This document shows positions 8,720 to 16,955 of a DNA stretch of 20,767 bases, piece by piece. This DNA comes from Candidatus Hodarchaeota archaeon. GTDB lineage: Archaea > Asgardarchaeota > Heimdallarchaeia > Hodarchaeales > YT1-039. Every line of letters begins with the position of its first letter. Position 1 is the stretch's first letter. The translations under genes were made by a program, and so were the position numbers. The notes beneath the pieces were generated by a model. The model ran no database searches, had not been told where the DNA came from, and worked only from the letters and a program-made list of their open reading frames with translations. The stretch covers positions 1 to 20,767 of the forward strand of contig JAEOTF010000075.1 in the NCBI GenBank assembly GCA_016840025.1. The letters run 5' to 3'.

Positions 8720-9860
8720 AATCGTTTTTATCACGGGAACCCGAGCAGACTTTGGAAAACTAAAATCTCTTATGCTGGAAGTAGATGCATCCGAAAAATT
8801 CGAACTTTCAATCTTTGCTACTGGGATGCATAATCTTTCCTTATATGGATTCACTGAAATTGAAATATATAGAGCAGGGCTCTCAAAAAGTCTTACAAAA
8901 GGTATACCTAATATTTATAGCTATATTAACCAAATTCCAGGCGAATCAATGGATTTAATTTTAGCAAATACAATTAATGGATTGTCTAGGTATGTCCATG
9001 AACATAAACCAGACTTGTTAGTAGTTCATGGTGATCGAGTAGAAGCACTTGCTGGAGCTATTGTTGGGGCTCTCCGAAACATTTTAGTCGCACATATTGA
9101 AGGTGGAGAACGCTCAGGGACTATAGATGAATTGATTCGTCATGCAGTTACTAAATTATCACATATTCATTTTGTTGCAAATAACGAGGCATCCGATCGT
9201 CTAAGACAATTAGGCGAAGATCCTCAAAGCATTTACATTATTGGTTCCCCCGATATTGATATAATGTTTTCTCCTGACCTTCCTGATCTTGAAACAATAA
9301 AAAATCGTTACGACATAAGTTTTAAAGAATATTACATTGTACTTTTTCATTCTGTTACTACTGAACTTGAGAATCTTCGTGAAAACACAGAAAATCTGGT
9401 GTCAGCATTAATAGAAAGTGAATTGAACTATGTAGTAATTTATCCCAATAATGATATTGGTTGTGAGGAAATTTTTAAATCTTATAAACGATTAGAAAGC
9501 AATTCAAGATTCCGTATCTTGCCTTCAATGCGATTTGAATATTTTCTAACTTTGTTAAAGAATGCAAAATCCATCATTGGAAACTCAAGTGCAGGTATCC
9601 GGGAAGCACCCGCTTTTTCTGTTTATTCCATCAATATAGGTACAAGACAAAACCATCGTTATGAATATGAATCAATAATTAATGTAAACAACGATAAAAA
9701 TTCGATTTTAGAAGCTATTACAAAAGTGAGTGATTTACCACGCCCCCAACCTTCGACCTACTTTGGCGATGGAAAAAGTGCAAAATACTTTATAGATGCC
9801 CTGAATACAGAAACGTTGTGGCAAACGCCCAAACAAAAGGTATTTTGGGATTTGTCTTAA
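8703..9860 (+). CDS. neuC: UDP-GlcNAc 2-epimerase (hydrolysing), NeuC family
   Basis: A 385-residue GT-B-fold epimerase/hydrolase that turns a nucleotide-GlcNAc-type sugar into a free ManNAc-type sugar. Signatures are ITGTRADFGKLK (10-21), ATGMH (39-43), VVHGDRVEALAG (107-118), HIEGGERSGTIDELIRH (131-147), IIGSPDID (179-186) and GNSSAGIREAP near the C-terminal third. The start is TTG at 8703, inside the neuB reading frame, supported by GGAG five bases upstream (8694-8697) and by the need to include the N-terminal TGTRAD strand. The 17-base overlap with neuB indicates translational coupling and a shared substrate route. The loop GERSGTIDE differs from GDITEGAFDE in the second paralogue at 19906, so the two probably belong to different subfamilies and may act on different sugars. 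Confidence 0.88.
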   Translation: MKKKNKIVFITGTRADFGKLKSLMLEVDASEKFELSIFATGMHNLSLYGFTEIEIYRAGLSKSLTKGIPNIYSYINQIPGESMDLILANTINGLSRYVHEHKPDLLVVHGDRVEALAGAIVGALRNILVAHIEGGERSGTIDELIRHAVTKLSHIHFVANNEASDRLRQLGEDPQSIYIIGSPDIDIMFSPDLPDLETIKNRYDISFKEYYIVLFHSVTTELENLRENTENLVSALIESELNYVVIYPNNDIGCEEIFKSYKRLESNSRFRILPSMRFEYFLTLLKNAKSIIGNSSAGIREAPAFSVYSINIGTRQNHRYEYESIINVNNDKNSILEAITKVSDLPRPQPSTYFGDGKSAKYFIDALNTETLWQTPKQKVFWDLS

Positions 9861-9948
9861 GACTAGAAGAAGCTCCATTCCTTCAGATAACAGTAGTTTA
9901 TGTTACTTCAACCCCCAAGCTTAGAGACTCCAAAAGAAGATTGGCGCG

Positions 9949-11544
9949 TTATAAGAAACTTTTTATCTGGTCTACCACTCTTTGACTTGCTTTTCCATCA
10001 ATTTTATGTAGATTTTTTTCCAGATATTTTCCTCTATTTTTTGCTAACTCTGTATCATCATTCAACAAATTTTCAATAGTTGTCTGTAGATTTTTTTCCA
10101 CATAAACTCCTGCAGCGACTCCTTCCCTTACATATTCCACTGTGTCATGATCCCCACTTAAATTTAATATAATCACTGGTTTATTAAAAGCTATAGCTTC
10201 CATCGCGGTGGCTGACTGTTTTGTAATCATTAAATCACAGTTGTATATCTGTTCGATGGTATCTGATTTTTTTGGAGTAACTCTCACATCAATTTTATAA
10301 TTTTTTACACAATCTTTAATCCAATTTGTATATCTAGCTCCTTCCCTCGGATGTTGCTTGATAATTAAAGTACAATCATTTAGATTTTGAATAGCTCCAA
10401 AGACAGTGTTAAAATTACTCAAATTTTCAACATCGTTTATCCCATGACAAGTAGTCGTCCATAATATGATTTTATTTGTTGAACTGATATTGTAACGTTT
10501 TAAAAAACTCTTTCTGGAGTAGAATTTATTTGCATGATGGATTATATCATATTTGGGGGATCCAGTAATGAAAAGTTTTTCAGATGGGTATACACTGTAT
10601 TTATTAAGAAGATCATAATGATATTGTCCATAAACACATGTTTTATCGGCTAAAATTATCGTATCCTTATCTTCTTGCTCGTAAATGTACGCGGGGTCAG
10701 TTTGAGTGATTACTCCGTGCTGGATTGCTACGGTTGGGACTTTTTTTTGCTTACTCGCCCAAATAAGTGAACGTCCAAAATCCCCGTTTTCATCTTGCAG
10801 TAGAACTAGATCTGGTTTCTCTTTTTTAATCAATTCCTTTGCGATTTCAATATATTTTACAGCTCGTGGGAATAAAACTAGAAAATAAAGTTTAAACTGT
10901 AAGTCTATATAAGGAAAAAGATCTCTTCCTTGATAATTACATAATTCTCGAAAGACCTTATCGTTTCTAATCGTCTTATAAACTGATCTGAAGTGTTTAC
11001 CGGCATCTCTTTCTTTTTTCCAGACTTTAAAAGACCAATAACGCTCAAAAGATTTGTGAGGGATGTACCAATTAATCAACTTATCTAAATAGACCTTAAA
11101 TCCATTGGTTTGTCTATAAATGTCTAATGGATATATGCCGATTAAATCAAATTCGTTATGTAGTATTTTCAGGATCGAATCATAAAAATTATCTGATTTT
11201 TTAAGCTTTAAACTCTCTATATCTCTAGTATACTTCCATTCTCTATCTTGAGCTGTTACTAGGATTTTTCGCTTTATTTTTCCCTTTCTGGTTAGATTCT
11301 TCCCTAAAAGTGCTAGAGTTGACTTTATAAGTAGTATAGTTGCAAGATCAAAAAATAACTCAATCTTCTTGTAAAAAAAGAGAATAGAGAAAAACGAGGG
11401 TTTTACCTTAAGGTAAAAATCACCAGAATAATATCTTTCCACAAATTCATGGAATCCTTGATTCCTATACCACCAGAAAGTTAATCCTTTGTATTTTGTG
11501 AGTTCAATCAGTGTTTTTCCACAGCTTAATTTTGTATGGGTCAA
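9949..11544 (-). CDS. GT-B-like surface-glycan glycosyltransferase (candidate nonulosonate transferase)
   Basis: A 531-residue protein. The C-terminal half resembles CDP-glycerol glycerophosphotransferase/polysialyltransferase-type GT-B enzymes: LLQDENGDFGR (248-258), AIQHGV (273-278), ITGSPKYD (326-333), IIKQHPREG (394-402), TKQSATAMEAIAFNKPVIILN (441-461). A DENG acidic patch, an HP motif and a Ser/Thr pair are also hallmarks of bacterial GT38/GT52-type sialyltransferases, but HP occurs in TagF-like enzymes too. Residues 1-90 hold a region with aromatic and hydrophobic stretches (about 48-80) that may touch the membrane. The TTG start at 11544 has no near Shine-Dalgarno; an AAAGGAG lies 39 bases upstream and sits 9 bases before an in-frame ATT at 11574. 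It is the last gene of a minus-strand three-gene unit, 54 bases after the previous gene. Confidence 0.75.
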   Translation of the reverse strand: MTHTKLSCGKTLIELTKYKGLTFWWYRNQGFHEFVERYYSGDFYLKVKPSFFSILFFYKKIELFFDLATILLIKSTLALLGKNLTRKGKIKRKILVTAQDREWKYTRDIESLKLKKSDNFYDSILKILHNEFDLIGIYPLDIYRQTNGFKVYLDKLINWYIPHKSFERYWSFKVWKKERDAGKHFRSVYKTIRNDKVFRELCNYQGRDLFPYIDLQFKLYFLVLFPRAVKYIEIAKELIKKEKPDLVLLQDENGDFGRSLIWASKQKKVPTVAIQHGVITQTDPAYIYEQEDKDTIILADKTCVYGQYHYDLLNKYSVYPSEKLFITGSPKYDIIHHANKFYSRKSFLKRYNISSTNKIILWTTTCHGINDVENLSNFNTVFGAIQNLNDCTLIIKQHPREGARYTNWIKDCVKNYKIDVRVTPKKSDTIEQIYNCDLMITKQSATAMEAIAFNKPVIILNLSGDHDTVEYVREGVAAGVYVEKNLQTTIENLLNDDTELAKNRGKYLEKNLHKIDGKASQRVVDQIKSFL

Positions 11545-11598
11545 TTTATGGCCTAATGGTGTAGTAGTAGAAATCTTTCTTCACTCCTTTAGTGATAT

Positions 11599-12837
11599 CT
11601 AAACCTCTGAAACATTTCCAAGCTGTACTTTTGACTGGTGAGTTAAAATTAATTCCTTTATTTTCTCTGCTGCTCTTTTTCCACTTTTACCATCAGTTGA
11701 ATAAAACATTTTTTTGAAATATTTTTCCCTTTCATCTATAAATGAGTTCCAATACTCATCTGATAATGCAAGATCGATAGCTGCTCCAATTTCTTTTGAC
11801 TCAAAAACTTTAATGCCAATTTCATCTCGAAAGAAATCAATTAGTCCGAGTTCTTTGTTGGGATTAAGAAGGATAATTGGTGTACCTGTAGCAATTGCAT
11901 AAAAAGCTGTTGCTGAGGTCACTGAGATTTGTACATCACAAATCTTTAATAATTCAGTTAAATCAGAATCTTTCACGAATTTAATGTTACTAAGTCCATT
12001 ATTTTCTATAATATTCTTATATTTCTCAATAGATTCCCGAGGATGGACCTTAATATAAAAATTAAAATCAGAGTGTGATTTAATTGCTTCGATATACATT
12101 TCATAGATCTCTTCTAGCTTAACTTTCGATTTAACTTCAGTTAATCTTTCTTCTATGGGTTGCGTACAAATTAGTATGTTTTTCTTAATTCTCCTAATTG
12201 GTGAAAATTCAGAAAGCTGTTTATCAAAAGCTGGATTACCAATTGTGAATATATTTCCTCTAGAAGGATCAAATATAAATTCATCACTCCACAGAAATAA
12301 ATAAGTCTTTGGACTTTCTTCTCCAAATCGTAGTTGTCTTGAATATCTAGGAATTCTCATTAACTTATTCACAAGAAAATATTTCATTCTATATCTCAAG
12401 TTAATGTCTCTAAAGTTCACAGGTACTCCATGGATAATCGATGGTTGTAAAATTATAAAGGGAATATTATTCTTTTTACACCAAGAAGTAATAAGCCGAT
12501 CACTTAAAGCTCTATCAGAACAACTAACAATTGCTTTAGGTTTGATTTTGTTACAGTAATTCTTAATTTCTTTTTCATAACCTTTAATAAATTGATATTT
12601 TTTCCACAGTCCTTCAACATGTGAAGAAGAAACTCCTAATTCATGATAACTATGAAATCCATCTACTTTTTTTGCTTCATTTATATAAAATACCTTATTT
12701 TGGGGAGTGACGCTAGGATCTTTAGTATCCAAAAGGATGTTATTGTAACCATCCAAGAAAGGAGTTATTGGCAAGTATTGAGGAATTGATAGATAACTAG
12801 AAGTGTTTAGGAAAATAATAGAAGGATTTTCTTGCAT
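11599..12837 (-). CDS. GT-B-like glycosyltransferase, surface carbohydrate family
   Basis: A 412-residue protein, related in layout to the downstream 531-residue one but shorter at the N-terminus. Visible landmarks are VSCSDRALSDRL (104-114 region), ILQPSIIHGV (129-138), FTIGNPAFD (197-205), YIKVHPRES (261-269) and ISVTSATAFYAIATGTPIILLN (304-325). The KVHPRE and S-x-T-S-A-T elements parallel KQHPRE and KQSAT of its neighbour, so both probably use a similar activated donor. No signal peptide or membrane helix is seen, so it should be cytoplasmic or peripheral. ATG at 12837 has an AGAGGAAT Shine-Dalgarno about 8 bases upstream. It lies 31 bases after the oxidoreductase gene, in the same unit. 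Transfer of the CMP-nonulosonate made by the locus is a reasonable inference; a glycerol- or ribitol-phosphate transferase is an alternative. Confidence 0.72.
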   Translation of the reverse strand: MQENPSIIFLNTSSYLSIPQYLPITPFLDGYNNILLDTKDPSVTPQNKVFYINEAKKVDGFHSYHELGVSSSHVEGLWKKYQFIKGYEKEIKNYCNKIKPKAIVSCSDRALSDRLITSWCKKNNIPFIILQPSIIHGVPVNFRDINLRYRMKYFLVNKLMRIPRYSRQLRFGEESPKTYLFLWSDEFIFDPSRGNIFTIGNPAFDKQLSEFSPIRRIKKNILICTQPIEERLTEVKSKVKLEEIYEMYIEAIKSHSDFNFYIKVHPRESIEKYKNIIENNGLSNIKFVKDSDLTELLKICDVQISVTSATAFYAIATGTPIILLNPNKELGLIDFFRDEIGIKVFESKEIGAAIDLALSDEYWNSFIDEREKYFKKMFYSTDGKSGKRAAEKIKELILTHQSKVQLGNVSEV

Positions 12838-12868
12838 TTTGAATTCCTCTTTGTTATTTTGATTTTCA

Positions 12869-13858
12869 CTAGGTTACTGGACAGGATTTTATCTCCTTAT
12901 TTAGATGTTTTTTGAAATGCGTAGTTAGTACTTCCAGAAAAGGAACATGTACCTTACTAGAATCTTCATAATTGGCTAATTTACAATTTCCAGTGTCTAA
13001 AATATCTTGCACTACTTTGTGAGATAACTGACTTTGGAATGGAATTTTAAAAGAATATTCTTCTTTTTTCCAATTATATTTAGTGTCTAAAACCCATAAT
13101 ATCGCATTATTCTCATTTTGTATGATTGAACACTGAATCTGAGGATTAGAAATCTGAATAATTATTGGGGCGTCACTAATAGCATAAGATGTTATTGATA
13201 ATAAGTTTCCTTCCTTTTTTTGTCCAGTAAGTGTTCCAGTAATCTCATAGAATCCTTTTCTTTTACTAGGTATGATATTTGGATCTAAATGGTCTCCAAA
13301 AAGCGTTATGTCCTGAGAATTAATAAGATGACTGAAGAAGTCTACAAAATGTAGGGCATTACACCCTAATCCCCAATTTGAACCCGTTACCCTGAATTGG
13401 ATTCGATTATTTCCTTCAAGTCTATTTTTCACAAATTGGTCAATTTCCCACATTCGACGCGCAAAATTGACCCAAGCCTGAACATTTTTTTCATCTAATA
13501 TTTTTTTTACAGAAGGAAAATCTTCTTTCTTTTGAAATACAACTTTTTCTAAAATTAAGTATCTTACTGACACTTTGTTCAAAAGAGATTCTATTACATG
13601 ACGTCGTATATTTGATGTAGTAGCAATTATTCCTACATCTATTTCTGAGGATAATTGTTCTATATCATTTAGATACTCTATATTTTTTACTTTTTTTGAG
13701 CCATTAACTTGGTTAAATCTTTCTCTAGCTACTTTTAAAGCATTTTGACTTGGATCTACAACTTGTATCCTTATAGGTCTATTAATTAGTGAAAGTGCTT
13801 GAAGATGTCGGCTACCGATTTGCCCAGCCCCTATAACTGCAACATTGTTTGTTTTCAA
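12869..13858 (-). CDS. Gfo/Idh/MocA-family oxidoreductase, divergent EKP motif
   Basis: A 329-residue protein with an N-terminal Rossmann loop VIGAGQIGSRH (8-18) and an acidic strand end VVDPS (33-37) suited to NAD(H). The usual family EKP is LEKVVF here (103-108). NFARRMW (131-137) replaces the common Y/F-N-R-R-F, and ALHFVDFF (168-175) provides a His/Asp pair in the position of the catalytic histidine region. It presumably oxidises or reduces a sugar or nucleotide sugar in the surface-glycan pathway; homologues of this type are often seen beside PtmE and CMP-nonulosonate synthetase genes. The TTG start at 13858 is backed by an AAAGGA Shine-Dalgarno about 11-14 bases upstream. A TATA-like AATATTTATTT on the minus strand at 13914-13925 would give a leader of about 35 bases. 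First gene of the minus-strand unit. Confidence 0.75.
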   Translation of the reverse strand: MKTNNVAVIGAGQIGSRHLQALSLINRPIRIQVVDPSQNALKVARERFNQVNGSKKVKNIEYLNDIEQLSSEIDVGIIATTSNIRRHVIESLLNKVSVRYLILEKVVFQKKEDFPSVKKILDEKNVQAWVNFARRMWEIDQFVKNRLEGNNRIQFRVTGSNWGLGCNALHFVDFFSHLINSQDITLFGDHLDPNIIPSKRKGFYEITGTLTGQKKEGNLLSITSYAISDAPIIIQISNPQIQCSIIQNENNAILWVLDTKYNWKKEEYSFKIPFQSQLSHKVVQDILDTGNCKLANYEDSSKVHVPFLEVLTTHFKKHLNKEIKSCPVT

Positions 13859-14003
13859 AATGAAAATCGTCCTTTTTCAAAAAATATTCAAAGCTCCCTC
13901 TGTTTTTAGATCCAAATAAATATTTTAGTGAATTTATGATCAATGGTGAGATATGATAAATTCTTCAACAGGCATAATAGATCAAAATCTAGAGGAAATT
14001 TAG

Positions 14004-14528
14004 ATGGGAAATACAATCCATGATATTAAGGATGAAATCTATCATAAGAAAAGAGAAGAATCATTAACTGCTCAGTCTTTTCTAATAGCATTAAAAGAAA
14101 ATCTCGATCCTGATATCGCTTTTAAGATTGCTGTGGCTGCATTCACTAATTATATGACAAGTATCTATGAAAATGTGTTAAATTCAACTGAAAGAGGATC
14201 TCAAGAACGTTTTAATCGGTTTAGAGAGTTTTACGAAGAATATGCGACGAAAACCCCATATCTTGAAATAATAAAATCCACTTTAACGACTTTGAAGGTA
14301 AAATACACACGTTGTCCCTTCTTTGAGGTTTCAAAGGATCTAGGACTAGATGATTTAGCTTATGCGTTCTGTTTATCAGATTCCGCATTTACTAAGAATG
14401 TTCTCCCTAGTGTGCAGTTCAGTCGGAAGCATGTGATTGCGAAAGGAGATCCTTATTGTGATCATGTTTGGGAATTTTCAAGGGAAAATAACAATTCGCT
14501 TTTAGATACAAAAGAAGATAGTGATTGA
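14004..14528 (+). CDS. L-2-amino-thiazoline-4-carboxylate hydrolase-like protein
   Basis: A 174-residue soluble protein. The C-terminal half carries the pattern of the ATC-hydrolase-like family: YTRCPFFEV (101-109), FCLSDSAF (122-129), and F-S-R-K-H-V-I-A-K-G (139-148) followed by YCDHVWEF (151-158). Cys104, Cys123 and Cys152 are the conserved-type cysteines. The first half is helical and Glu/Lys-rich. The best studied family member hydrolyses a thiazoline to S-carbamoyl-cysteine, but most relatives in archaea and bacteria have unknown roles, so the reaction here is not assigned. ATG at 14004 follows a strong AGAGGAAA Shine-Dalgarno. The stop lies 11 bases from the convergent amidotransferase stop. 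A link to nonulosonate chemistry is only suggested by position. Confidence 0.6.
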   Translation: MGNTIHDIKDEIYHKKREESLTAQSFLIALKENLDPDIAFKIAVAAFTNYMTSIYENVLNSTERGSQERFNRFREFYEEYATKTPYLEIIKSTLTTLKVKYTRCPFFEVSKDLGLDDLAYAFCLSDSAFTKNVLPSVQFSRKHVIAKGDPYCDHVWEFSRENNNSLLDTKEDSD

Positions 14529-14539
14529 AATTAGGCAAT

Positions 14540-15658
14540 CTAATGACAAGGTTCTTTAAGTCTATATATGCCATTTATTTTTTCTACAATCTCTTTATTG
14601 GCAAATTTATCTACGAGCTTCCAAAAATCTTCTTCTGTATAATCAATAAACCCTAGGAAATCATCTAACATTTTCTGATCTAATTTCCATTCTTCTTCAT
14701 TAACAAGTTTTACAGCCTCTTCTCTGGTCATTTTTCCCTCTCGAATATCCAAGCTCGTATAATCAGTAAGTACCCAATGACCGAATTTTACGAATTTGAA
14801 CCATGTATGAACAAGATATCCAATAGTATCCACTTGTAACCAATGATATAAATTCGTAATACCCTCTCTCTCCCATTCACCAGTGTCAGCAAGTCCCTTG
14901 AAACCATTTTTCACTGCATATGTGTAATTTTCATGATCGCTCCAAGGTAAATAATAACTTAAGAATATAGCCTCAATATTTGCTTTTTTAATTTCTTCCA
15001 TGTTTGGATAGACGCCAGGATTTAGATCTTTCATCGTTAAACCTTCAACAAGCCATTCGTCCCAAGGAATAGGTTTAACAACATCGTTTTCAAGCTGAAC
15101 TAAGGCATCTGGGGTATCTTCAGTTATGGGTCCACCTCGTTCATAACTTGTGTTTTCTCCCCAAATTATTAAAGGAATTCCTAATTTGATTCCAATTTGC
15201 AAAGGATACGCATAAACCGCCTTATCCCAATACCAATTCGGAAATAGTCCTTTTTCAAGTCCTGTTTTAGTCATAATTTTTGCTGCTTTTCTGTTCAGGG
15301 ACATAAGGTGAATATCTACCCCATATCTATCAGATATGTTGAAGTAGTTCTGTCTACCTGTTTCTGACCAACTAAAATTGTCAATAGAGACCAGAAGAGG
15401 ATTCATACCTAATTTTTCTTTAAAAATATGGACTTTGTAGTGGCTGTCCTTACCACTACTTGATGCAATAATGCAATCGTAATAATCACCATTTCGTCCC
15501 CGATGTCGATTAGCTAATTCTTCTAATTCTTCCCATCTCTTTTTCCAGTCTTTTTCTTTTCTACTTTCATATGCTCTGCAAGGATAACATACACCCTCGT
15601 CGTCAAACTTGATGTATGGTCTAGTATCGGGCATTACACACTTTTTACAGTATTTCAT
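14540..15658 (-). CDS. N-acetyl sugar amidotransferase (WbuX/PseA/PtmG-like)
   Basis: A protein of 372 residues from ATG at 15658; a GTG nine bases upstream (15667) is an alternative, but the family normally begins at MKYCKKCVMPDTRP. Two CxxC pairs (Cys4/7 and Cys24/27) form a probable zinc site. The PP-loop ATPase motif ASSSGKDS (65-72) follows, then NWYWDK and GENTSYERGGP. The family uses ATP and ammonia to change an N-acetyl group of a sugar into an acetamidino group; relatives modify pseudaminic and legionaminic acids and O-antigen sugars. Many partners are HisH/HisF-like proteins that supply ammonia; none is in this window. The promoter candidate is TATAAA on the minus strand at 15718-15723, giving a leader of 30-35 bases. 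It lies divergent from the ptmE operon, which supports action on the same sugar. Confidence 0.85.
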   Translation of the reverse strand: MKYCKKCVMPDTRPYIKFDDEGVCYPCRAYESRKEKDWKKRWEELEELANRHRGRNGDYYDCIIASSSGKDSHYKVHIFKEKLGMNPLLVSIDNFSWSETGRQNYFNISDRYGVDIHLMSLNRKAAKIMTKTGLEKGLFPNWYWDKAVYAYPLQIGIKLGIPLIIWGENTSYERGGPITEDTPDALVQLENDVVKPIPWDEWLVEGLTMKDLNPGVYPNMEEIKKANIEAIFLSYYLPWSDHENYTYAVKNGFKGLADTGEWEREGITNLYHWLQVDTIGYLVHTWFKFVKFGHWVLTDYTSLDIREGKMTREEAVKLVNEEEWKLDQKMLDDFLGFIDYTEEDFWKLVDKFANKEIVEKINGIYRLKEPCH

Positions 15659-15717
15659 ATCTGTCACAGCTTCTATTTCAGTCGTTAAATGATTGGATTA
15701 CCTCAATTTTTTATTAG

Positions 15718-15737
15718 TTTATAGAGAATTATCTCTA
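15718..15737 (-). promoter_or_regulatory. TATA box of the amidotransferase overlapping an inverted repeat
   Basis: The minus-strand TATAAA (15718-15723) is well placed for the amidotransferase gene. It overlaps the inverted repeat TAGAGA-ATTA-TCTCTA (15722-15737), six perfect base pairs with a 4-base centre. A repressor or activator bound there could control this promoter. The repeat is short and could be chance in AT-rich DNA. Confidence 0.35.
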
Positions 15738-15840
15738 AGTTCATAATATTTCAAGGTTGGAAATATAAGAACAGATTAGGATTTTCTTTGTTACAGAAAA
15801 ATCGTTTATTGTAGGATTATGTCTGGGAGAACAGAACGAA

Positions 15841-15848
15841 TTTATAAA
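15841..15848 (+). promoter_or_regulatory. Archaeal TATA box for the ptmE-legG operon
   Basis: TTTATAAA, 58 bases before the ATG of the first operon gene, with purine-rich ACGAA just upstream as a possible BRE. A start about 25 bases downstream would give a leader near 35-40 bases containing GGAG at 15890-15893. It is the only well-placed box in the 247-base gap on this strand. Confidence 0.45.
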
Positions 15849-15905
15849 ATGCCTCAAAGCAAACATCAAATTAATACCTATTAGTAATTGGAGTAATCTT
15901 TACAC

Positions 15906-16955
15906 ATGGAAAATTGGAAAGATGTTCTAGTTTCAAATGATATTACTATTCGACAGATTTTGTCAATTATTGATGAATACTCTCTAACAGTTGCCCTAGT
16001 CGTGGACAAACAAGAGAAATTGTTAGGCGTTATAACAGATGGAGATATTCGTCGTGGTCTTATCAACGGGGTTGATTTAGGAGAACCCGTATCTAAGATT
16101 ATGAGTAAAAATCCTCTCGTTGTATCCCCTGAAACCCCTAAACAAGAAATCCTTAATATAATGAATGAAAAATGGATACGACAAATTCCTATTGTTGATG
16201 AGTCTGGGATTGTAACCGGATTAGCCTTACTTGACTTACTTGTTCAACCAGAAAAGCAAGACAATTGGGTTGTGTTTATGGCGGGAGGATTAGGCACAAG
16301 ACTACGTCCATTAACAAAAGATGTGCCTAAACCGCTTTTAAAAATTGGAGAGAAACCTATAATTCATATATTGCTAGATGAGATGAAAAAACAAGGTTTT
16401 GAGAATTTTTATATTTCCATTAATTACAAAGCTGAGATGATAGAGGATTATTTAGGTAATGGATCCGAATGGGGAGTTAAAATTAAATATTTACAAGAGA
16501 AAGAAAAATTAGGAACTGCAGGTGCGCTTAGTTTATTCTCCGAACGCCCGAGTGATTCTTTTTTCATAATAAATGGAGACATTCTCACTAAAGTTAACCT
16601 TGAAAAAATGCTTCACTTTCATAACACGTATAAAGGTGTTGGTACCATGGGTGTACGTGAATATGAATTTCAAGTGCCATATGGTGTTGTAAATTCCGAT
16701 GGACGTCTTTTAACAGGGTTAATTGAAAAACCTAACCAATATTTCTATGTTAATGCTGGAGTTTATTTATTAGATCCAATATGCTTAGATTTTGTCCCTA
16801 ACCAAACTTATTTTGATATGACTGATCTCTTTAAATCTCTACTAGATGCAAATAAAAGGATGCTAACTTACCCTATTCGTGAATACTGGATTGATATCGG
16901 ACATCTTAGTGATTATGAGAAGGCAGTTCGGGATTATGGAGCGAATTTCTTTTGA
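15906..16955 (+). CDS. ptmE: CBS-domain sugar-1-phosphate nucleotidyltransferase (PtmE-like)
   Basis: A 349-residue fusion. Residues about 1-115 are a CBS pair (GVITDGDIRRGL at 41-52; KIMSKNP at 64-70; RQIPIVDESG at 92-101). Residues 120-349 are a nucleotidyltransferase with FMAGGLGTRLRPLT (124-137), the catalytic-type Lys in KPLLKIG (142-148), NGD (223-225) and a late WIDIGHLSDYEKA. CBS plus NTP-transferase is the layout of Campylobacter PtmE, which makes GDP-GlcN in legionaminic acid synthesis. The CBS pair may sense adenine nucleotides. Whether GDP or UDP is used here cannot be read directly. ATG at 15906 has GGAG at 15890-15893. First gene of the operon; its stop overlaps the next start by 4 bases (TTGA). 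Confidence 0.85.
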   Translation: MENWKDVLVSNDITIRQILSIIDEYSLTVALVVDKQEKLLGVITDGDIRRGLINGVDLGEPVSKIMSKNPLVVSPETPKQEILNIMNEKWIRQIPIVDESGIVTGLALLDLLVQPEKQDNWVVFMAGGLGTRLRPLTKDVPKPLLKIGEKPIIHILLDEMKKQGFENFYISINYKAEMIEDYLGNGSEWGVKIKYLQEKEKLGTAGALSLFSERPSDSFFIINGDILTKVNLEKMLHFHNTYKGVGTMGVREYEFQVPYGVVNSDGRLLTGLIEKPNQYFYVNAGVYLLDPICLDFVPNQTYFDMTDLFKSLLDANKRMLTYPIREYWIDIGHLSDYEKAVRDYGANFF

